Source: Deltaproteobacteria bacterium
Lineage (GTDB): Bacteria > Desulfobacterota > GWC2-55-46 > DRQE01
Assembly: GCA_024278765.1 (NCBI GenBank)
Contig: JAJRSM010000021.1
Span: 1-45,783, forward strand
Direction: 5' to 3'
Length of the DNA: 45,783 nucleotides
The notes below the pieces were generated by a model. It was given only the letters and a program-made list of their open reading frames with translations, searched no databases and was not told the origin of the DNA. Shown here one piece after another: positions 9,384-18,263 of the stretch (its first letter is position 1; each line of letters starts with the position of its first letter). Position numbers and translations under genes: made by a program.

Positions 9384-9923
9384 TTGGTCAGAAGAAAAAA
9401 GATTAATTACTCTGTAAAAGGGCGTATGCAGAAAAGGCTCTTTGTCAGCGTAATGTTCGTGGTCCTTATTAGTGTGGGATTGATGGCCTTGTCATTTTAC
9501 TTTCTTGCAAATCAAGAGGCCGGTGAAAGCTATCGTCAGTTTCACGTAAATGTAAAGAATCTGCTGGATATGCTCTTGCCAGCTGTTATTATAGCTACTT
9601 TGGTAGGGCTTGTTACGGCTTTTATCGTGGCGATGTTTTTACCTCTTAAGTGGGTGGGCCCGGTTTATAGGATTGAACAGGAGCTTAAGACAGGACTCGA
9701 TAAGGGTAGTCTGAATATGAGCTTTAAACTTCGTGACGGCGATGAGTTTGGTGAATTGGCAACGTCCCTGGATCGTACTTTTTGTAAGGTTAGGGGTGAG
9801 ATCAGTGAGGTTAGGTCGGCATTGGCCGAGCTTAAGACAGCGCTAGATTCAGAGACGCATTCAGCGCAGACAGAGGCTGCATTTAAAAAAACAGAGGATG
9901 CACTTGGAGAGCTTAAGATATGA
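9384..9923 (+). CDS. Small two-TM HAMP-domain membrane protein
   Basis: 179 aa from a TTG start preceded by GGAGGG at 7 bases. Two transmembrane segments (about residues 19-41 and 64-86) flank a very short periplasmic loop. After TM2 comes a HAMP-like region (PVYRIEQELKTGLDKGSL, then RDGDEFGELATSLDRTF) and a coiled coil to the end. No kinase, cyclase or methyl-accepting output domain follows, so this is a stand-alone HAMP module. Its stop overlaps the next ATG (ATGA), so it is coupled to the CsgG-like lipoprotein. It may relay a membrane signal or serve as an anchor. The function is not known. Confidence 0.75.
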   Translation: MVRRKKINYSVKGRMQKRLFVSVMFVVLISVGLMALSFYFLANQEAGESYRQFHVNVKNLLDMLLPAVIIATLVGLVTAFIVAMFLPLKWVGPVYRIEQELKTGLDKGSLNMSFKLRDGDEFGELATSLDRTFCKVRGEISEVRSALAELKTALDSETHSAQTEAAFKKTEDALGELKI

Positions 9924-10501
9924 GAGGTGGGCTTAAGGGTCTGGCTGTTTTTTTTATTGTGGCCATGGTGTTGGCCTCTTTTGCAACAGGTTGTTCCCGC
10001 GTTAAGACAAGACTCTCCGGTGAGCAATTGCGCGAGCGCGGCGAGCCGACCAAGAAGATAGCGGTCTTGCCTTTTTATAATATTAGTGACAGGCGAGATG
10101 CCGGCAAGATGGTGGCTAATAATTTTGTTACCGAAATATTTGTCAGTGGTCGGTACAGGGTGGAAGAGCCAGGTAATATTCTGCAGTTCATGCTTCAGGA
10201 AAATGTAAGCGTGATTGGCGAGATGGGGATAGACAGGATCAAGATACTCGGGCGTCGGCTCGGGGTAGACGGGGTTTTGGTGGGCATAGTAGAGGTCTTT
10301 GATGATGGCAGAAGAAATACCCCGAAGGTCTCTATAACGGCAAGGCTTGTAGATTCTGAGACCGGTACTGTAGTCTGGTCCAGGCACCTCAATAAGACCG
10401 GAGACGATTATGTGATAGCCTTTGGCGTGGGTAAAATCAGGAGTGCGAACGCACTTGCACAGAGGGCTATCAGAGAAATGCTAAAAACTATTAAGTGGTA
10501 A
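9920..10501 (+). CDS. CsgG-like lipoprotein (third of three)
   Basis: 193 aa. Signal peptide with lipobox ATGC (Cys25). The core matches the other two: TKKIAVLPFYNISDRRDAGKMV, a helix region ending in YRVEEPGNILQFML, LGRRLGVDGVLVGIVEVFD and ITARLVDSETGTVVWSRHL. It overlaps the HAMP gene upstream, and its TAA overlaps the ATG of the PPIase gene (TAATG), so the three are translationally linked. It is probably a periplasmic lipoprotein in outer-membrane assembly or export. A true secretion channel cannot be claimed from sequence alone. Confidence 0.8.
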   Translation: MRGGLKGLAVFFIVAMVLASFATGCSRVKTRLSGEQLRERGEPTKKIAVLPFYNISDRRDAGKMVANNFVTEIFVSGRYRVEEPGNILQFMLQENVSVIGEMGIDRIKILGRRLGVDGVLVGIVEVFDDGRRNTPKVSITARLVDSETGTVVWSRHLNKTGDDYVIAFGVGKIRSANALAQRAIREMLKTIKW

Positions 10502-12033
10502 TGGAGTTGTATTTGTTGAATATAATTGGTTTTACTGGGGTTTGTCGTCTTTTATTTAGGTTTACAGGCAGTTTGCGAAGCTCTGCGCGTGCTATAGTGC
10601 CGCTGCGTGTGGGCGGTGCTGCTTTGAGCGTTCTTGTGCTGGTCCTGCTACTAAGTTTTTCTACTCCGGCGCATGCGGCTTGGCCTTTTCAGAAAAAAAC
10701 AGATGAAAATTATATCGCCAAGGTTGGTAATGTTACTATAAAGCTTGCCGATTTTGAAAAGGCAGTTAGAAAACTTCATACAACAAAACGCGTGGGCCAG
10801 GCACTTTCCGTAGAGACTTCTTTTGAAAAACACAGCTTTGCGAAATATCTTGATGAGCTTATAGATAAAGAACTTATGGTAATTGAGTGTGAGCGTATGG
10901 GGCTTGATAAGGAGCCTGCATTTGTAAGGGAGGTCTATAACTATAAGCTTAACCTTTTTCTTGGTGAGCTCAAACGTGAAGAAATATTCGAGAAAGTAGA
11001 GGTTACTGAGGCCGATATTAAGGCTGAACTTGAAAAGCAAGGTATCTCAGCGGAGCAGGTGCCAGAAGATGGCGCAGAACAGGCGAAGAAGGCAGACCCG
11101 CATGCATCTACTTCTCAGCCTTGGCTGGTGGCCAAACGCAAACTTACAAAGATTAAAAACAAGGCTCGCGAAGACAAGTTTTTTATGGAGTTAAAGGCGC
11201 AGACCAGCATTGATGTCAAGACCAAGGCCTTAAAGGTTTTTTCATCAACAGATGAAAAACTTCATTCTCGCGTAGTGGCAATCGTAGGTGGCGAGAAGAT
11301 ATTGGCTATAGATCTGTTGCGTGAGTTAAGAGGGAAGAGTCAGCATGATATTAAACTTTTGAGAAAAACCCTGGATAACCTTATATTACATAAACTTCTG
11401 GATAAAGCGGCCTTCAGCCGTGGTTATGAGTCTTTACCCGGTATAAAGGCTTCTATTACCAAGTTTAAAAAGAAACGCCTGCTTGACGTCTTTAATAGAC
11501 GAGTTATATTGCCTCTTGTAAAGGTTGATGAAAAAGAAATAGTAGAGTATTATGAGTCTAATCCTGATGAATTTATGACCCCTGCAAGCTATAAGTTGAG
11601 AATGATTTTTGTGCCTGACGAGCTTGAAATCGAAACTATCACCAGTGAGCTTAAAAGAGGGGCAGACTTTGGCTATCTTGCTAGAGATCGTTCCATTGAT
11701 CCGACAAAAGACAAGGGAGGTGAGCTTGGCTGGGTCTCTGCAACCAGACTCTCTGATGATATTGCTGGGGCCGTGGCAAGCGCCAGAGATGGTGATATCG
11801 TAGGGCCTTTCAAGATGGAGTATGGGTTTTCGGTAATGGAGCGTTTAGGGGAGAGGCCGGGGGAGATCAAACCTTACGCTTCTGTACGGGTAGATATTGA
11901 CAGGCGGCTCGGACGTGATAAGTTCTTTGCTATACATAAGAAGTATATTAAACGTCTTAGAGAGACCGTCCCAATTAAGATTAATAAAAAAGCTTTGAAG
12001 AAAGTAATGATAGTAAAACCCAAGGAGGGGTAG
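10501..12033 (+). CDS. SurA-like periplasmic peptidyl-prolyl isomerase (parvulin)
   Basis: 510 aa from the ATG overlapping the previous stop codon. A long N-terminus carries a signal anchor ending STPAHA (about residue 57). A SurA-N-like helical domain follows (VGNVTIKLADFEKAVRKL, YLDELIDKELMVIECERMG), then a Lys/Glu-rich helical middle, and one parvulin PpiC domain at about residues 360-465 (YKLRMIFVPDELEIE, DKGGELGWVSATRL, GDIVGPFKMEYGFSVMERLG). Such chaperones fold outer-membrane and secreted proteins. A parvulin next to extracellular cytochromes is also, as I recall, found in Geobacter nanowire loci. I infer it folds the cytochromes or the barrel encoded here. Confidence 0.88.
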   Translation: MELYLLNIIGFTGVCRLLFRFTGSLRSSARAIVPLRVGGAALSVLVLVLLLSFSTPAHAAWPFQKKTDENYIAKVGNVTIKLADFEKAVRKLHTTKRVGQALSVETSFEKHSFAKYLDELIDKELMVIECERMGLDKEPAFVREVYNYKLNLFLGELKREEIFEKVEVTEADIKAELEKQGISAEQVPEDGAEQAKKADPHASTSQPWLVAKRKLTKIKNKAREDKFFMELKAQTSIDVKTKALKVFSSTDEKLHSRVVAIVGGEKILAIDLLRELRGKSQHDIKLLRKTLDNLILHKLLDKAAFSRGYESLPGIKASITKFKKKRLLDVFNRRVILPLVKVDEKEIVEYYESNPDEFMTPASYKLRMIFVPDELEIETITSELKRGADFGYLARDRSIDPTKDKGGELGWVSATRLSDDIAGAVASARDGDIVGPFKMEYGFSVMERLGERPGEIKPYASVRVDIDRRLGRDKFFAIHKKYIKRLRETVPIKINKKALKKVMIVKPKEG

Positions 12034-12036
12034 CTC

Positions 12037-14010
12037 TTGAATAAGAAGCGTTTCTTGATGCTTGCTCTGGTTGTTGCGGCAGGTCTTTGGATTACAGGTT
12101 GTATCCCTCAGTCCCAGGGAAAGGTCATGCGTAAGGTCTGTGTGGATTGTCATACGCAGGATTTAGCACGGTACTCCAAGGGTAATACCCATGCCCCTGT
12201 TCTTGAGAAAAACTGCGAGAGCTGTCATGTGCCTCATGGCCTGATAGGTGCGCTATTACTTAAAGACAACACCTCTAGTCTTTGCTATCAGTGTCATGGC
12301 GAACAGAAGCCACAGATTGAAAAAGGTGTACTTCACGCGCCTGTTGCCGCAGGTGAATGCTTGAAATGCCATGATCCACATACCTCTTCTTTTAAAGGGC
12401 TTTCGCGGTCAGAGGGCAATGAGCTTTGCTACACTTGCCATGAGCGTAGCCTATTTGAGAAACAAAACACACATCAGGCCGTACTTAACGGCTGTTCAAG
12501 TTGTCATGACCCGCATTCCTCTGAGCACGGTGCAGGGTTGCTGGCAAAGGGCAATGAACTCTGCGTCAAATGTCATACTCCTGCAGAAGGGGCCTTAAAT
12601 ACTGCCCATAATGAGTATAATGTTGAGGGCACTGATTGTTTGTCTTGTCATACTCCGCATGCCAGCGATGGTGAAAACCTTGTACGTGACTTTAGTCACG
12701 CACCTTTTACAGAGCGTCAGTGCTCTGATTGTCATAATCCGCCGGACTCAGCAGAGCCGCTTGGCACAATTGAGCAAGGGCGTGCACTCTGCCAGAGGTG
12801 TCATTCACCCCAGATTGCGGAGTTTAATAAGACTGTACCGCATAAGCCTTCCGCAGATGGTGAATGCAGTACTTGTCATAACCCGCATGTCTCGGATAAT
12901 AAATTCGAACTGCGCACACCTGAAAAAACCTTATGCTATAGCTGCCATACCGATGCAAAGGCAGACCATGAAAAGAAGTATCAGCACAGTGCTATAGAGC
13001 AGTCTTCTTGCACCGGGTGTCATGACGCCCATGGCTCTGACCATAAGAGTGTACTAAAGTCTGTAGGGGCTGAGCTTTGTTATACCTGTCATGAGCAGGC
13101 CGCTTTTAAAGGGAAAAGCGTTGAGCACGACCCTGTAAAGAAGGAGAACTGCATAGTATGTCATGACCCGCATGCCTCCGAGCAGAAGGGGATGCTATCC
13201 GCCCCTGAAGGTGAGTTGTGTTATAGTTGTCACGTAGCACAGAAGAAGAACTATGATCTTGTAACAATACATCCGGTCGTTAAGGCAGGGGAGTGCTCCA
13301 AGTGCCATGCTCCGCACGGGGCGCAGGTAGTGAACCTTTTAAAGGAGCGTAGCGAGACACTTTGCTTTACCTGCCACGACTCAATGCAAAGGCTGACCAA
13401 GGGCGATGGTGCTCATCAGGTCTTTGTCGAGGGTAAATGCCTGGAATGCCATAACGCTCATGCAAGCAATAACCCAGTGCAGTTGCAAGGGTCAACCGAG
13501 CAGTTGTGTAATAAATGTCATGGCAGCGTCAAGAAAGAGGCACTAAAGAGCAAGGCTCCTCACGACCCTGTTGTAAAAGGCAAGTGCAATAGTTGTCATC
13601 GTCCTCACGGTAGTAAGATAGAAGGGATGCTTGCCAGACCGCTCGATAGTCTTTGCTATACCTGCCATGAGCAGCTCAAAGATGCTGTTGCTAAAGAAGG
13701 TGTTGTAGTGCATAAGGTTGTAAAACGCGGCAAGTGTCAGGAGTGTCACGACTCGCATTACTCGGATATTAAAGGGTTACTAACAACTGATGGTAAAAAT
13801 ATCTGTAATAAGTGTCATACTATGCAGGATGGGGCTGCGATGGTCCAGGCGCACAGTAATATATCTCCTAAGGGCTCGGATTGCCTTGGCTGCCATGAAC
13901 CACACGTTGCAGAAGACAAGAGGTTGTTGTACAAGAATATGCATAAGCCCTTTGCCGATGGAGCTTGCGCAAGTTGTCATCGTGGTGCAAAGAAAGGGAA
14001 TACAAAATAG
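12037..14010 (+). CDS. 26-heme c-type cytochrome lipoprotein
   Basis: 657 aa from a TTG start with AGGAGGGG upstream. Signal peptide with lipobox ITGC (Cys22). I count 26 CXXCH heme sites, from CVDCH near residue 35 to CASCH near the end. They are arranged as repeats of two sites with the pattern ELCYTCH...CxxCHDPHxS, the doubled-CXXCH motif family (PF09699). Many sites are followed by DPH or APH, giving candidate distal His ligands. The expected role is long-range electron transfer in the periplasm or at the outer membrane, anchored by lipid. It is followed after 38 bases by the 16-heme cytochrome gene. Cytochrome c maturation genes are not in the window. Confidence 0.95.
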   Translation: MNKKRFLMLALVVAAGLWITGCIPQSQGKVMRKVCVDCHTQDLARYSKGNTHAPVLEKNCESCHVPHGLIGALLLKDNTSSLCYQCHGEQKPQIEKGVLHAPVAAGECLKCHDPHTSSFKGLSRSEGNELCYTCHERSLFEKQNTHQAVLNGCSSCHDPHSSEHGAGLLAKGNELCVKCHTPAEGALNTAHNEYNVEGTDCLSCHTPHASDGENLVRDFSHAPFTERQCSDCHNPPDSAEPLGTIEQGRALCQRCHSPQIAEFNKTVPHKPSADGECSTCHNPHVSDNKFELRTPEKTLCYSCHTDAKADHEKKYQHSAIEQSSCTGCHDAHGSDHKSVLKSVGAELCYTCHEQAAFKGKSVEHDPVKKENCIVCHDPHASEQKGMLSAPEGELCYSCHVAQKKNYDLVTIHPVVKAGECSKCHAPHGAQVVNLLKERSETLCFTCHDSMQRLTKGDGAHQVFVEGKCLECHNAHASNNPVQLQGSTEQLCNKCHGSVKKEALKSKAPHDPVVKGKCNSCHRPHGSKIEGMLARPLDSLCYTCHEQLKDAVAKEGVVVHKVVKRGKCQECHDSHYSDIKGLLTTDGKNICNKCHTMQDGAAMVQAHSNISPKGSDCLGCHEPHVAEDKRLLYKNMHKPFADGACASCHRGAKKGNTK

Positions 14011-14048
14011 TCAACAGAAATTCATAGTGTAGAGGGTAGTGAGTAAAT

Positions 14049-15311
14049 ATGTTGATTAATATCTGCGGAAAATTTTCTAGGGTAGTTACCTTTAGGCGTT
14101 TGGTTTTTATCTTGCCTCTGGTTGTGTTCCTTTTTGCTTTATTGCTTTATCCCGGCGTGGGAGAGGCTGCACTGAAGAGCACAAAAAAGCTTTGCCTGAA
14201 TTGCCATAAGGGTGCTAACTCTATAATATCAAAGAAAAATGTACATAAACCTGTTGCCATGGGTCTTTGTACTTCATGCCATAATCCACATACCGCAAAG
14301 AACGAGAAGTTAATCGGGTCTGAACTGAAGGATCTGTGCTTCAAGTGTCATACAAAGGCCAAACTCCTGCCGGGCGAGGTCGTGCATAAGCCGGTCAAGG
14401 ATGGTCAGTGCCTGGCGTGCCATGACGCGCATTCAGCCGATAAAAAGGGGCTTGTCAAGGACGCCGGAGCCAAGGCCTGTTATTCGTGTCATCCTGAAAA
14501 AGATATAGCTGGTAAAAAGAATGTTCACCCTGAGGTCAAGAAGGGCAACTGCTCGACCTGTCATGCATCGCATTCATCCAATAGGCCGGGGCTGCTGGTG
14601 AAAAGCACTAAGGCCCTCTGTATGGGGTGTCATTCATCAAAGAGTACCAAGCTCTTAAAGGCGCACGGAGGTCTGAATGTCTCAAGTTCGGATTGCGCTA
14701 GTTGCCATAGCCCACATTCCTCGGATAACGCAGGTATATTAAAGAAGAATCTGCATAAGCCCTTTGAAACCGGCAAATGTAGTACCTGCCATTTGCAGGG
14801 ATCGAGCAAGGTCAAGACCAACAGTACGCAACTATGCTCAAAGTGTCACGCGCCGACCATGGATAGCTTTAATAAGAGGTACAGCCATCTTGGTGCCGGC
14901 GCTGCTGATAATCCATGTATAAATTGTCATAATCCGCATGCCTCCGATGGGGATGCACTTCTAAAGGGGCAGGAGTCCAGGGTCTGCTACACTTGCCATG
15001 GCGAGACAAAGAAGTTTGCAGAAATAAGCAATTTTACCCATAGTAAGCTTGAGCAGTGTTCATCTTGTCATAGCTCACATGGCTCTAACGAGCGTTATTT
15101 TATGAGGTCTGGTGTAGAGACGTGTTCTACCGAGCAGTGCCACACAACGCAGGGACGTTTTACCCATCCTGTTGGCAAGGATATTATCGACCCTCGCTCA
15201 GGCTCTGCACTTGACTGCTCGACATGCCATAACCCTATGGGCTCGCCAGAGGAGTTTATTCTGCGCGGTGGCAAGGACAGGGAACTCTGTGTAAAGTGTC
15301 ATCAGGTTTAG
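14049..15311 (+). CDS. 16-heme c-type cytochrome with one CX4CH site
   Basis: 420 aa with a signal peptide (membrane segment about residues 17-36, cleavage near GEA-ALK). It has 15 CXXCH sites plus CSTEQCH near residue 360, a CX4CH heme site, giving 16 predicted hemes. The doubled-CXXCH repeats resemble the 26-heme protein (CHDAHS, CHNPHASDG, CYTCHGETKK), so the two are probably paralogs. There is no lipobox, so it is expected to be soluble in the periplasm or exported. It sits between the 26-heme lipoprotein and an NHL propeller. CX4CH attachment can be handled by ordinary maturation in some families or by special lyases; which applies here is unknown. Confidence 0.93.
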   Translation: MLINICGKFSRVVTFRRLVFILPLVVFLFALLLYPGVGEAALKSTKKLCLNCHKGANSIISKKNVHKPVAMGLCTSCHNPHTAKNEKLIGSELKDLCFKCHTKAKLLPGEVVHKPVKDGQCLACHDAHSADKKGLVKDAGAKACYSCHPEKDIAGKKNVHPEVKKGNCSTCHASHSSNRPGLLVKSTKALCMGCHSSKSTKLLKAHGGLNVSSSDCASCHSPHSSDNAGILKKNLHKPFETGKCSTCHLQGSSKVKTNSTQLCSKCHAPTMDSFNKRYSHLGAGAADNPCINCHNPHASDGDALLKGQESRVCYTCHGETKKFAEISNFTHSKLEQCSSCHSSHGSNERYFMRSGVETCSTEQCHTTQGRFTHPVGKDIIDPRSGSALDCSTCHNPMGSPEEFILRGGKDRELCVKCHQV

Positions 15312-15330
15312 TCTTTAAGGAGAAGGTCTT

Positions 15331-16260
15331 ATGTTTGTTTTTCTAAAGTCATTTAAAATTATCTACCGCACGGCACTTGTTATGGCTGTTTTTGCAGCAA
15401 TAGCCGTGCTGTCTGTGATGCCGGCTAATGCCGCTAAGGCAGAGCTAATAACCATAGCTGTGATCGGTGGTGATGAGTTGACAGGAAATATGAGTGAGCC
15501 GGCGGCAGTCTTTGTCGATGAAGCTAAAAAAAGGCTTTATGTCGCCGACACCGTAAATGGCAGGCTGATATCCTTTGACAAGGACTTTATCTTTATTGCA
15601 GCACTTAACCACGATAACTTTAAACTTCCGATCTCGGTCGGTAAACTTAAAAGTGGTGAGTTCTTCATAACCGACGCGAGCGACAGTACCCTGAAGCTTA
15701 TTAATATAAAAGATAAGCTCATAACGGCCTTTAATATTAAAGGATTGAAAGCCGGAGTCGAGAAATTTATGCCAGGGCGATTTGCCATGGACGGCTCGGG
15801 CAATCTCTATATAGTCGATAAACTGAACAAACGTATCGTCGTTGCCGATAAGAGTGGTAATTATCTGCGCAGCATAAGGGCCAAAGGCAAGGGCGTCTAC
15901 GGCTTTAACGATGTCAGGGTCGATAAGAAAGGTTACGTCTATGCTGTGGATACAATTGGAGCAAGCATTTATATCTTTAATGAAAAGGGAGATCTTGTTT
16001 CTCGTTTTGGAGGTAAAGACGCAGGGCTTGTCTTTCCGGTAAGTGTGGCTATCAGTAGCAAGGGGCTGATCTACGTTGTAGAGAGGTATCTCAGCCAGAT
16101 AATGGTCTATGATCGTTTCGGTGCTCTGCAGTTTACGTTACTTTCAAAGGGTGTGACCTCTGGTTCTATCTATCATCCCTCCTATATTTATATAGATAAG
16201 TCTGACCTAATATATACTATCGATGGTGCGCGGGTTCAGGTCTTTAAAGAGAAAAGATGA
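15331..16260 (+). CDS. NHL-repeat beta-propeller protein, secreted
   Basis: 309 aa. A signal peptide ends near ANAAKA (about residue 36). NHL-type blades follow: AAVFVDEAKKRLYVADTVNGR, GRFAMDGSGNLYIVDKLNKR, DVRVDKKGYVYAVDTIGAS and VAISSKGLIYVVERYLSQ. ATG has AAGGAGAAGG upstream. The stop overlaps the next ATG (ATGA), coupling it to the 3-heme lipoprotein. NHL propellers bind protein or other ligands. This is one of three NHL proteins in the locus, each beside an exported cytochrome. It may be a partner or chaperone of the 16-heme protein (inference). Confidence 0.87.
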   Translation: MFVFLKSFKIIYRTALVMAVFAAIAVLSVMPANAAKAELITIAVIGGDELTGNMSEPAAVFVDEAKKRLYVADTVNGRLISFDKDFIFIAALNHDNFKLPISVGKLKSGEFFITDASDSTLKLINIKDKLITAFNIKGLKAGVEKFMPGRFAMDGSGNLYIVDKLNKRIVVADKSGNYLRSIRAKGKGVYGFNDVRVDKKGYVYAVDTIGASIYIFNEKGDLVSRFGGKDAGLVFPVSVAISSKGLIYVVERYLSQIMVYDRFGALQFTLLSKGVTSGSIYHPSYIYIDKSDLIYTIDGARVQVFKEKR

Positions 16261-17006
16261 AGCATCACCTCCGTCTTCCACTAGTCTTATCCGTACTACT
16301 CCTGCCTTTTTATATAGTAGGTTGCCTTGGCTTTGTAAAGGACGTGAACGAGCCGGAGATCTCTCAAGGACTTGAAGGCGTCCCTTATTATAGTAAGCAA
16401 AGCTACGCCTTTAACACTGAAGAGGCATATAAGCAGATGCGTGTAAAGTCACAGGCCGCAAAAACCCGGTTAAGTTTTTTAAAGAAGGAAGAAGACCGCA
16501 AAAAGGAAGAGATCTTTACTGAGGAGGTAAAGAAAAGAGTTCTGGGTGAAGATGTAAGGATTGCTATCCCTGATCCTTGGATAGCACCGGAGAAGCGTAG
16601 TATTGAAAGTATGCCGCTCTCGTTGCGGGCCTTTCCCAAGGACAGTTACGGGTACCCGCACTGGACAAGGGCTGTAGAAGAAGGGCTCTTGAATCCGCTT
16701 AGTTCGCTTAAGAGAAATCCACCGGAAGAGGAGATGCTGGAGACCGACATACTCTTTCAGATCAATGATCGGCTGATGGCCAATGTGGTCTTTCCCCATA
16801 AAATACATACATACTGGCTCTCTTGTAAAATCTGCCACCCAGGTATATTTAAGGCCAAAAAAGGTGGCAATAATTTTACCATGTATGATATATGGAATGG
16901 TAAGTTCTGTGGCAGGTGTCATGGTAAGGTCGCATTTCAGCCAAAGGGCTTTAGGAATTGTCAGCGTTGTCATAGTGCAGGAAAAAAGACAATGGGTATA
17001 AAGTGA
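16257..17006 (+). CDS. Three-heme cytochrome c3/c7-like lipoprotein
   Basis: 249 aa. Signal peptide with lipobox VGC (Cys23). A charged helical region at about residues 50-95 (Lys/Glu-rich, likely coiled coil) leads to a C-terminal heme module with CKICH, CGRCH and CQRCH. An upstream FPHKIHTYWLSC supplies the typical c3/c7 distal His. Heme spacing resembles the c7-type (cytochrome_C7/PF14522) fold. ATG overlaps the previous stop codon. It is a small lipid-anchored electron carrier that may feed or drain the larger cytochromes. Last gene of the tight run from 9384. Confidence 0.9.
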   Translation: MKHHLRLPLVLSVLLLPFYIVGCLGFVKDVNEPEISQGLEGVPYYSKQSYAFNTEEAYKQMRVKSQAAKTRLSFLKKEEDRKKEEIFTEEVKKRVLGEDVRIAIPDPWIAPEKRSIESMPLSLRAFPKDSYGYPHWTRAVEEGLLNPLSSLKRNPPEEEMLETDILFQINDRLMANVVFPHKIHTYWLSCKICHPGIFKAKKGGNNFTMYDIWNGKFCGRCHGKVAFQPKGFRNCQRCHSAGKKTMGIK

Positions 17007-17131
17007 GTTTTTATTGCATGTTTCTCCTGTAAATGAGAGAATAAAGGATAACTAATGCAACTTGTCTTTCTTCTTTAACCGGATTACTTGTGGTCCGGCA
17101 GGTATTAAATTTCGGTTTGAAAGGTGGGGCA

Positions 17132-18151
17132 GTGGCGTTAGACAATAAGGTAGTGAATAGGTCCACTTTGCTTGGTGATGCGGTTATTACCATCAAGGCT
17201 CGTATACTTGCTGTAGATGATAATATACAGAATGTAGAGTTGCTGGAGGGACTGTTGTCTAGCCGCGGCTATGAGGTGATTAAGGCATACAATGGCCTTG
17301 AGGCCTTGCAGAAGCTTGAAGAGAATGACATTGATGTGGTTCTGCTTGACGTACTTATGCCGAAGATGGACGGCTATGAGACGTGTCGTCGTATTAAGAG
17401 CAGGTCTGAGTCGCGTCTGCTGCCGGTGATAATGCTGACGGCTCTTGACAGTATAGAGGATAAGATAAAAGGCATAGAGGCTGGGGCAGATGATTTTATA
17501 ACCAAGCCTTTTCAAAAGCCCGAGTTGTTGGCTCGTGTAAAGTCCTTTGAACGTCTCAAAGGGCTTCTCGACGAGCTGGAAAATGCGCAGAATGTCCTAT
17601 ATAGTCTTGCCTCTGCTCTCGATTATAACGACCCTTATACGCACGGACATTCAAAGAGGGTCTCTGAATTTTCGGTAAGGCTCGCGACCCATATAGGTAT
17701 GGACACTGCTGGTGTCGAGGCTATTCGTAATGCTGGCGTTTTGCATGATATAGGAAAGATCGCAACGGATAAGGGGATACTTCACAAACCCGGTGCGTTA
17801 AATGCAATCGAATATAAGCATGTGAAGGATCATCCTGTTGTAGGCGAGCAGATATGTAAGCCACTTAAGTTTGCAAGGCCGCTGCTGCCTATAATTAGGC
17901 ATCATCATGAAAAGTATGACGGTACTGGTTACCCGGACGGTCTTGTCGGTGAGGATATACCGCTTGGGGCAAGGATAATGGCGATAGTTGATGTCTATGA
18001 TGCGCTTACCTCTGTAAGACCTTATAGAAGTGATATTCCGCCTGAGGTAGCTCTGGAGGTTATGAAGGCCGAGGCCATAAAGGGGTACTGGGATAAGGAT
18101 CTGCTCAATGCCTTTTGCGAGGTTCTTAGAAAAGACGGCTATACCATTTAG
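17132..18151 (+). CDS. Response regulator with HD-GYP phosphodiesterase output
   Basis: 339 aa from the GTG at 17132, which has AAGGTGGGG upstream. An in-frame GTG at 17090 has no ribosome site. The receiver domain (about residues 24-145) has the acidic pair DD at 29-30, phosphorylation Asp73 in LLDVLMPKMDGYE, and Lys in FITKPFQKPE. The HD-GYP domain has HDIGKI, HHHEKYDGTGYPDGL and an intact GYP motif. The family hydrolyses cyclic di-GMP. No partner histidine kinase is in the window. Position between two cytochrome groups suggests that local c-di-GMP could link nanowire expression to surface growth (inference). Confidence 0.92.
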   Translation: MALDNKVVNRSTLLGDAVITIKARILAVDDNIQNVELLEGLLSSRGYEVIKAYNGLEALQKLEENDIDVVLLDVLMPKMDGYETCRRIKSRSESRLLPVIMLTALDSIEDKIKGIEAGADDFITKPFQKPELLARVKSFERLKGLLDELENAQNVLYSLASALDYNDPYTHGHSKRVSEFSVRLATHIGMDTAGVEAIRNAGVLHDIGKIATDKGILHKPGALNAIEYKHVKDHPVVGEQICKPLKFARPLLPIIRHHHEKYDGTGYPDGLVGEDIPLGARIMAIVDVYDALTSVRPYRSDIPPEVALEVMKAEAIKGYWDKDLLNAFCEVLRKDGYTI

Positions 18152-18263
18152 TAATCCCTGGCTATCCCCTTAAATCGTCAAGTAGTGTGTTGTAGGTAGC
18201 GTTATGCTTATGGGGCGAGTTGCCGTTGTTTTTTATTATTAGTCAGGAGTTGGATTTAAAGCT

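Noticed and set aside
9665-10387. 240-aa minus-strand ORF
   Set aside because: It lies antisense to the coupled HAMP and CsgG-like genes, which have good ribosome sites and family motifs.
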